Positions 5,743 through 8,295 of a DNA stretch of 8,295 nt are shown piece by piece. The position numbers and the translations under genes are program-made. Within the stretch, counting starts at the first letter, position 1, and each line of letters opens with the position of its first letter. The stretch covers positions 1-8,295 of the forward strand of contig DOHN01000112.1 in the NCBI GenBank assembly GCA_003535195.1. The letters run 5' to 3'. Source of the stretch: Ruminiclostridium sp. GTDB taxonomy: Bacteria > Bacillota > Clostridia > DSM-8532. Under the pieces are notes generated by a model. The model had not been told where the DNA came from. It worked only from the letters and a program-made list of their open reading frames with translations, and made no database searches.

Positions 5743-7402
5743 ACTCGTCAGTCTTATCAAAGTACAGCTCAATGCCAGGTATGGCTTTTCATATGTCCGG
5801 TATAACCTGAAGCATGACAGAAAAACCTTTTGGAAGACCACCGGTCTGGGGCTTGCCATATTGGTCTCTCTGGCACAGGTGGCAGGTCTTTATACGTATT
5901 TTATGAAACTGATCTGTGAGGCCGGGGCGATGTTGAATTCACCTCAGATGGTTATTACGGCAGCTTCCATAATATCAGGCCTTAGCATATTGATCCCGGG
6001 TATTTCTTATATTCTGGGCAATCTGTTTTTAGCTAAGGATACCGAATTTTTATCATCACTGCCCCTTCCGCAGGGAAGCATTTTCCTTTCTAAATTCATG
6101 ATTGTATTGACCAGTGAGTATCCCCTGGCGCTTTTCTTCATGCTTCCGCCGGTTATCGTCTACGGGATAAGCGCTGAAAAGGGAGTGCTGTATTATATTC
6201 TGGCCATGGTGTGTACGCTTTTTCTCCCGCTCATGCCCCTGGTGATATCCACTTTTGTTGCGCTTCTTCTCATGCGCATTGTAAGCAGGTCAAAACGGCG
6301 GGAGCTGATTACTACTGTCAGCAGCATTCTGTTCATCATACTGATTATTCTGGGCCAGAATTTTCTTATCAGTCGAATGCCTGAGAATAAAAATGCCATG
6401 GCAGAGATTCTGCAAAACAGTGAGGCGCTTATAAAATTGATAGGCAGAGCTTTTCCGCCTTCGGTCTGGGTGACCAAAACTTTATCCGCTGGAGGTTTTG
6501 AATCCTTTATCAATCTGCTCTACTTTATTTTGGCCTCGGCGGGGTCTCTTGCCCTGGTGTATTTTCTGGCTTCCGCTATCTATCAGAAAGGGGCGGCTGC
6601 TCAGCTTGAGACCGGTTCTTATACAGGCAAAAGAAAACTGTCCTATGGGGTCTCACATCCTGTCACAGCCATCTTTAAAAATGAATGGCGCATATTACTC
6701 AGAACTCCGGTTTACGCCTTAAATTCGCTGACGGTTATATTTATAGCGCCGCTTATTATGCTCATGCCCTTATTCCGGGGCAATTTTGCAAAGGATCCGG
6801 ATCTTCAGTTCCTTTATGACTTGGTTGCAAAGGAGGGAGCCCAATCGGAACTTCTTTTGATTGTTGCGGCTATTATTGTATTTCTCGCCCTCATTAATCC
6901 CGCTATATCCACGGCTTTTTCCCGGGAGGGCAAGAATATTTGGATCCTTCGGAGCATTCCTGTGGAACCTGAAATCCAGGTGATGGGAAAATTTCTGGCC
7001 GGCTATTCAATCTCTTTGTTTGCTTCCGTTGTTACGGCTGTCGTGGCCATGCTGTCTTTCCGATTATCAGTCCCATTAACGGCAATGATCCTAATTTTAT
7101 GTATGCTTGCACTGATTCCGCCCTGCGCCGTCAGCCTGTATATTGATTTGTTAAGGCCCAAGCTTTCCTGGAATAATCCTCAACAGGCCATGAAACAGAA
7201 TATGAACAGTCTTTATGGCATGCTTTTAAGTTTTCTGATTACTTCCTTGTTTGTGGTGGCGGGCTATTGGCTGAATAAACTGAATCTCAACATCTATGTC
7301 CTGTTTGGCATTCTGGCCCTCCTTCTTTCAGCCGTTGCCGCTGTATCGATAAGCTTTCTTAAAAAGTCGGCAAAGGCCGGGTATGAAAAAATCGAGGCAT
7401 AA
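5735..7402 (+). CDS. Large ABC exporter permease, two six-helix halves (putative)
   Basis: A 555-residue integral membrane protein and the likely partner of the preceding ATPase. I count about 12 hydrophobic segments, near 36-57, 73-97, 118-143, 152-180, 191-211, 258-283, 328-347, 372-395, 423-442, 447-470, 494-515 and 520-542. The N-terminus is basic with no signal peptide. Two similar cytoplasmic elements occur: KDTEFLSSLPLPQGSIFLSK from 101 and REGKNIWILRSIPVEPEIQ from 397, each after two or more helices and each ending in a KF pair. This suggests an internal duplication of an ABC-2-like unit. It matches my recollection of the 'putative ABC exporter' family in Firmicutes (about 550 aa), whose substrate is not established. 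The ATG at 5735 overlaps the ATPase gene end, with GGAGGGGGAG just upstream. A strong terminator follows. Possible roles include export of a peptide, lipid or antimicrobial; none is shown by the sequence. Confidence 0.85.
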   Translation: MRKLVSLIKVQLNARYGFSYVRYNLKHDRKTFWKTTGLGLAILVSLAQVAGLYTYFMKLICEAGAMLNSPQMVITAASIISGLSILIPGISYILGNLFLAKDTEFLSSLPLPQGSIFLSKFMIVLTSEYPLALFFMLPPVIVYGISAEKGVLYYILAMVCTLFLPLMPLVISTFVALLLMRIVSRSKRRELITTVSSILFIILIILGQNFLISRMPENKNAMAEILQNSEALIKLIGRAFPPSVWVTKTLSAGGFESFINLLYFILASAGSLALVYFLASAIYQKGAAAQLETGSYTGKRKLSYGVSHPVTAIFKNEWRILLRTPVYALNSLTVIFIAPLIMLMPLFRGNFAKDPDLQFLYDLVAKEGAQSELLLIVAAIIVFLALINPAISTAFSREGKNIWILRSIPVEPEIQVMGKFLAGYSISLFASVVTAVVAMLSFRLSVPLTAMILILCMLALIPPCAVSLYIDLLRPKLSWNNPQQAMKQNMNSLYGMLLSFLITSLFVVAGYWLNKLNLNIYVLFGILALLLSAVAAVSISFLKKSAKAGYEKIEA

Positions 7403-7408
7403 AGAAAA

Positions 7409-7436
7409 GGGCTGCGTATGCAGCCCCTTCTATTTT
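7409..7436. terminator. Two-way terminator between convergent genes
   Basis: GGGCTGC (7409-7415) pairs perfectly with GCAGCCC (7420-7426) around the loop GTAT. T-rich sequence follows on the plus strand (7428-7437). On the minus strand the sequence after the stem is also T-rich (complement of AAAGAAAA at 7401-7408). It can therefore end both the exporter operon and the hydrolase gene. Confidence 0.88.
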
Positions 7437-7445
7437 TATAATACC

Positions 7446-8295
7446 CTAATAATTCTTCGCAATCTCACTCCAGATATCAAGTCCAAACTGATTTTGAGCA
7501 GTATCCGGATATTCGGGGACAGCTCCTAATCTCCATACTGAGAGACCGGTTATGCCGAACATTTTAGCCAGCTTGATTTTGGCTGCGATGCTCTGCTGGC
7601 TTTCATACCAGATTACGTTATCGATGCCGGTCTCCGAGTTGGTATATTTTGCGTAGGGGTTCTGGCTAAGCCCCGAGTAATAAAGACTGGCGCCGGATAA
7701 AAAGCGGTTATACAGCTGGTCGTAGGTAGGGTGATAAGGATATTGATTGATGACCTTCCCGCCGGAAAGCTGCCATTGCACCGTGTCCATATTAAGCTGA
7801 AGCCATATTTTGCTGCGGTCCTGTACGCCCGATACCGAATCGGTGATGCTCTTCAGGGCGTAATACACCTCGTCAAAGGGTGTGACGGGGGTATCCGTAT
7901 AGCCGTTTTTCATCTCATCGAAAGTTAATGAAGTCGCATCGTAGTCATGAGCCATCAGAATGACCCTATGGGCCAGCTCGCCGATGGTTTTATAGTCGTA
8001 GCCGTCAAAATAGGACTGCCCCGGTTTTCCTCTGGGCTGAACAGCCACGTAAAGCTTCTTGCCGGTCTTATCAAGCTCGGCCTTAAGCTCTGCCAAAAAT
8101 GCGTTATATGCTTCGGCCAGAGCTTTGCCTTTAAAACCCTCAAAATCTGAGACTACTCCGTCAAAGCTTGCAGAGAAACCATATTTTTCAGTCAGGTTGA
8201 CCATGGAGGCCATGCCGGAAATCACCTGCTTTTTAACCTCGGGTGTAGTGATGATATATTCGGCCAGCGGAACGGTTTTATTTGTCGAAGGATCT
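7446..8295 (-). CDS. GH18-type glycoside hydrolase, C-terminal part (cut by the window edge)
   Basis: The minus-strand frame stays open from the window edge (8295) to TAG at 7448-7446, giving 282 residues. An internal GTG at 8225 is not needed as a start because the frame continues upstream. The fold features are those of the GH18 (chitinase/SleL-like) barrel. DGVVSDFE (fragment residues 45-52, bases 8162-8139) fits DxxDxDxE, with the acid Glu52 and preceding Asp50 present but the middle Asp replaced by Val. Other family signs are KLYVAVQP at 80-87, LMAHDYD at 113-119, and the late-strand GLSVWRLGAVP at 250-260, with the Trp that usually lines the sugar site. The C-terminus ends right after the barrel. 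The missing N-terminal part could hold a signal peptide and a cell-wall or substrate-binding domain. Likely secreted and acting on peptidoglycan or chitin-like glycans; substrate not determinable. Confidence 0.82.
   Translation of the reverse strand, partial: DPSTNKTVPLAEYIITTPEVKKQVISGMASMVNLTEKYGFSASFDGVVSDFEGFKGKALAEAYNAFLAELKAELDKTGKKLYVAVQPRGKPGQSYFDGYDYKTIGELAHRVILMAHDYDATSLTFDEMKNGYTDTPVTPFDEVYYALKSITDSVSGVQDRSKIWLQLNMDTVQWQLSGGKVINQYPYHPTYDQLYNRFLSGASLYYSGLSQNPYAKYTNSETGIDNVIWYESQQSIAAKIKLAKMFGITGLSVWRLGAVPEYPDTAQNQFGLDIWSEIAKNY

Overview
The window looks like chromosomal DNA of a low- to mid-GC Bacillota, most likely class Clostridia. The evidence is strong GGAGG-type ribosome binding sites, SigA-type promoters, abundant hairpin-plus-T-run terminators, and proteins of clostridial flavour: a two-part zinc-ribbon protein, a SERCA-like P-type ATPase, an ABC-2 exporter with a very large permease, and a GH18 hydrolase of the spore/cell-wall type. 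I cannot name a genus. The first 1.2 kb is visibly richer in A+T than the rest. No phage, transposon, CRISPR, rRNA or tRNA signal was seen.

Layout. Positions 1-169 (minus) hold the N-terminal part of a cupin-domain protein running off the left edge. An AT-rich divergent spacer (170-456) carries its putative promoter with a perfect 13-bp palindrome and a near-consensus SigA promoter facing right. Positions 457-735 (plus) encode a 92-aa zinc-ribbon protein with its own terminator. Positions 910-1109 hold a small acidic gene that reads through only if a one-base frameshift is corrected, followed by a terminator. Positions 1260-2045 (plus) encode exonuclease III / AP endonuclease. Positions 2192-4879 (plus) encode a Ca2+-type P2A ATPase, better started at a GTG at 2192 than further upstream. 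Positions 5005-5742 and 5735-7402 (plus) form an overlapping ATPase/permease pair for an ABC exporter. A two-way terminator at 7409-7436 separates this from a GH18-type hydrolase (7446-8295, minus) that runs off the right edge.

How the parts work together. Most genes look like separate units with their own promoters and terminators. The only clear operon is the ABC exporter pair. The two transport units (Ca2+ ATPase and ABC exporter) share an upstream architecture: hairpins with U-rich tails lie between the previous stop codon and the ribosome binding site, and a -10-like box abuts one hairpin in each case. This may insulate each gene from read-through or attenuate it. I found no convincing new multi-gene system. 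The points most worth a second look are these leader hairpins, the apparent two-half duplication of the uncharacterised permease, the lost fourth cysteine in the zinc-ribbon protein, the frameshifted small gene, and the altered catalytic motif of the GH18 protein.
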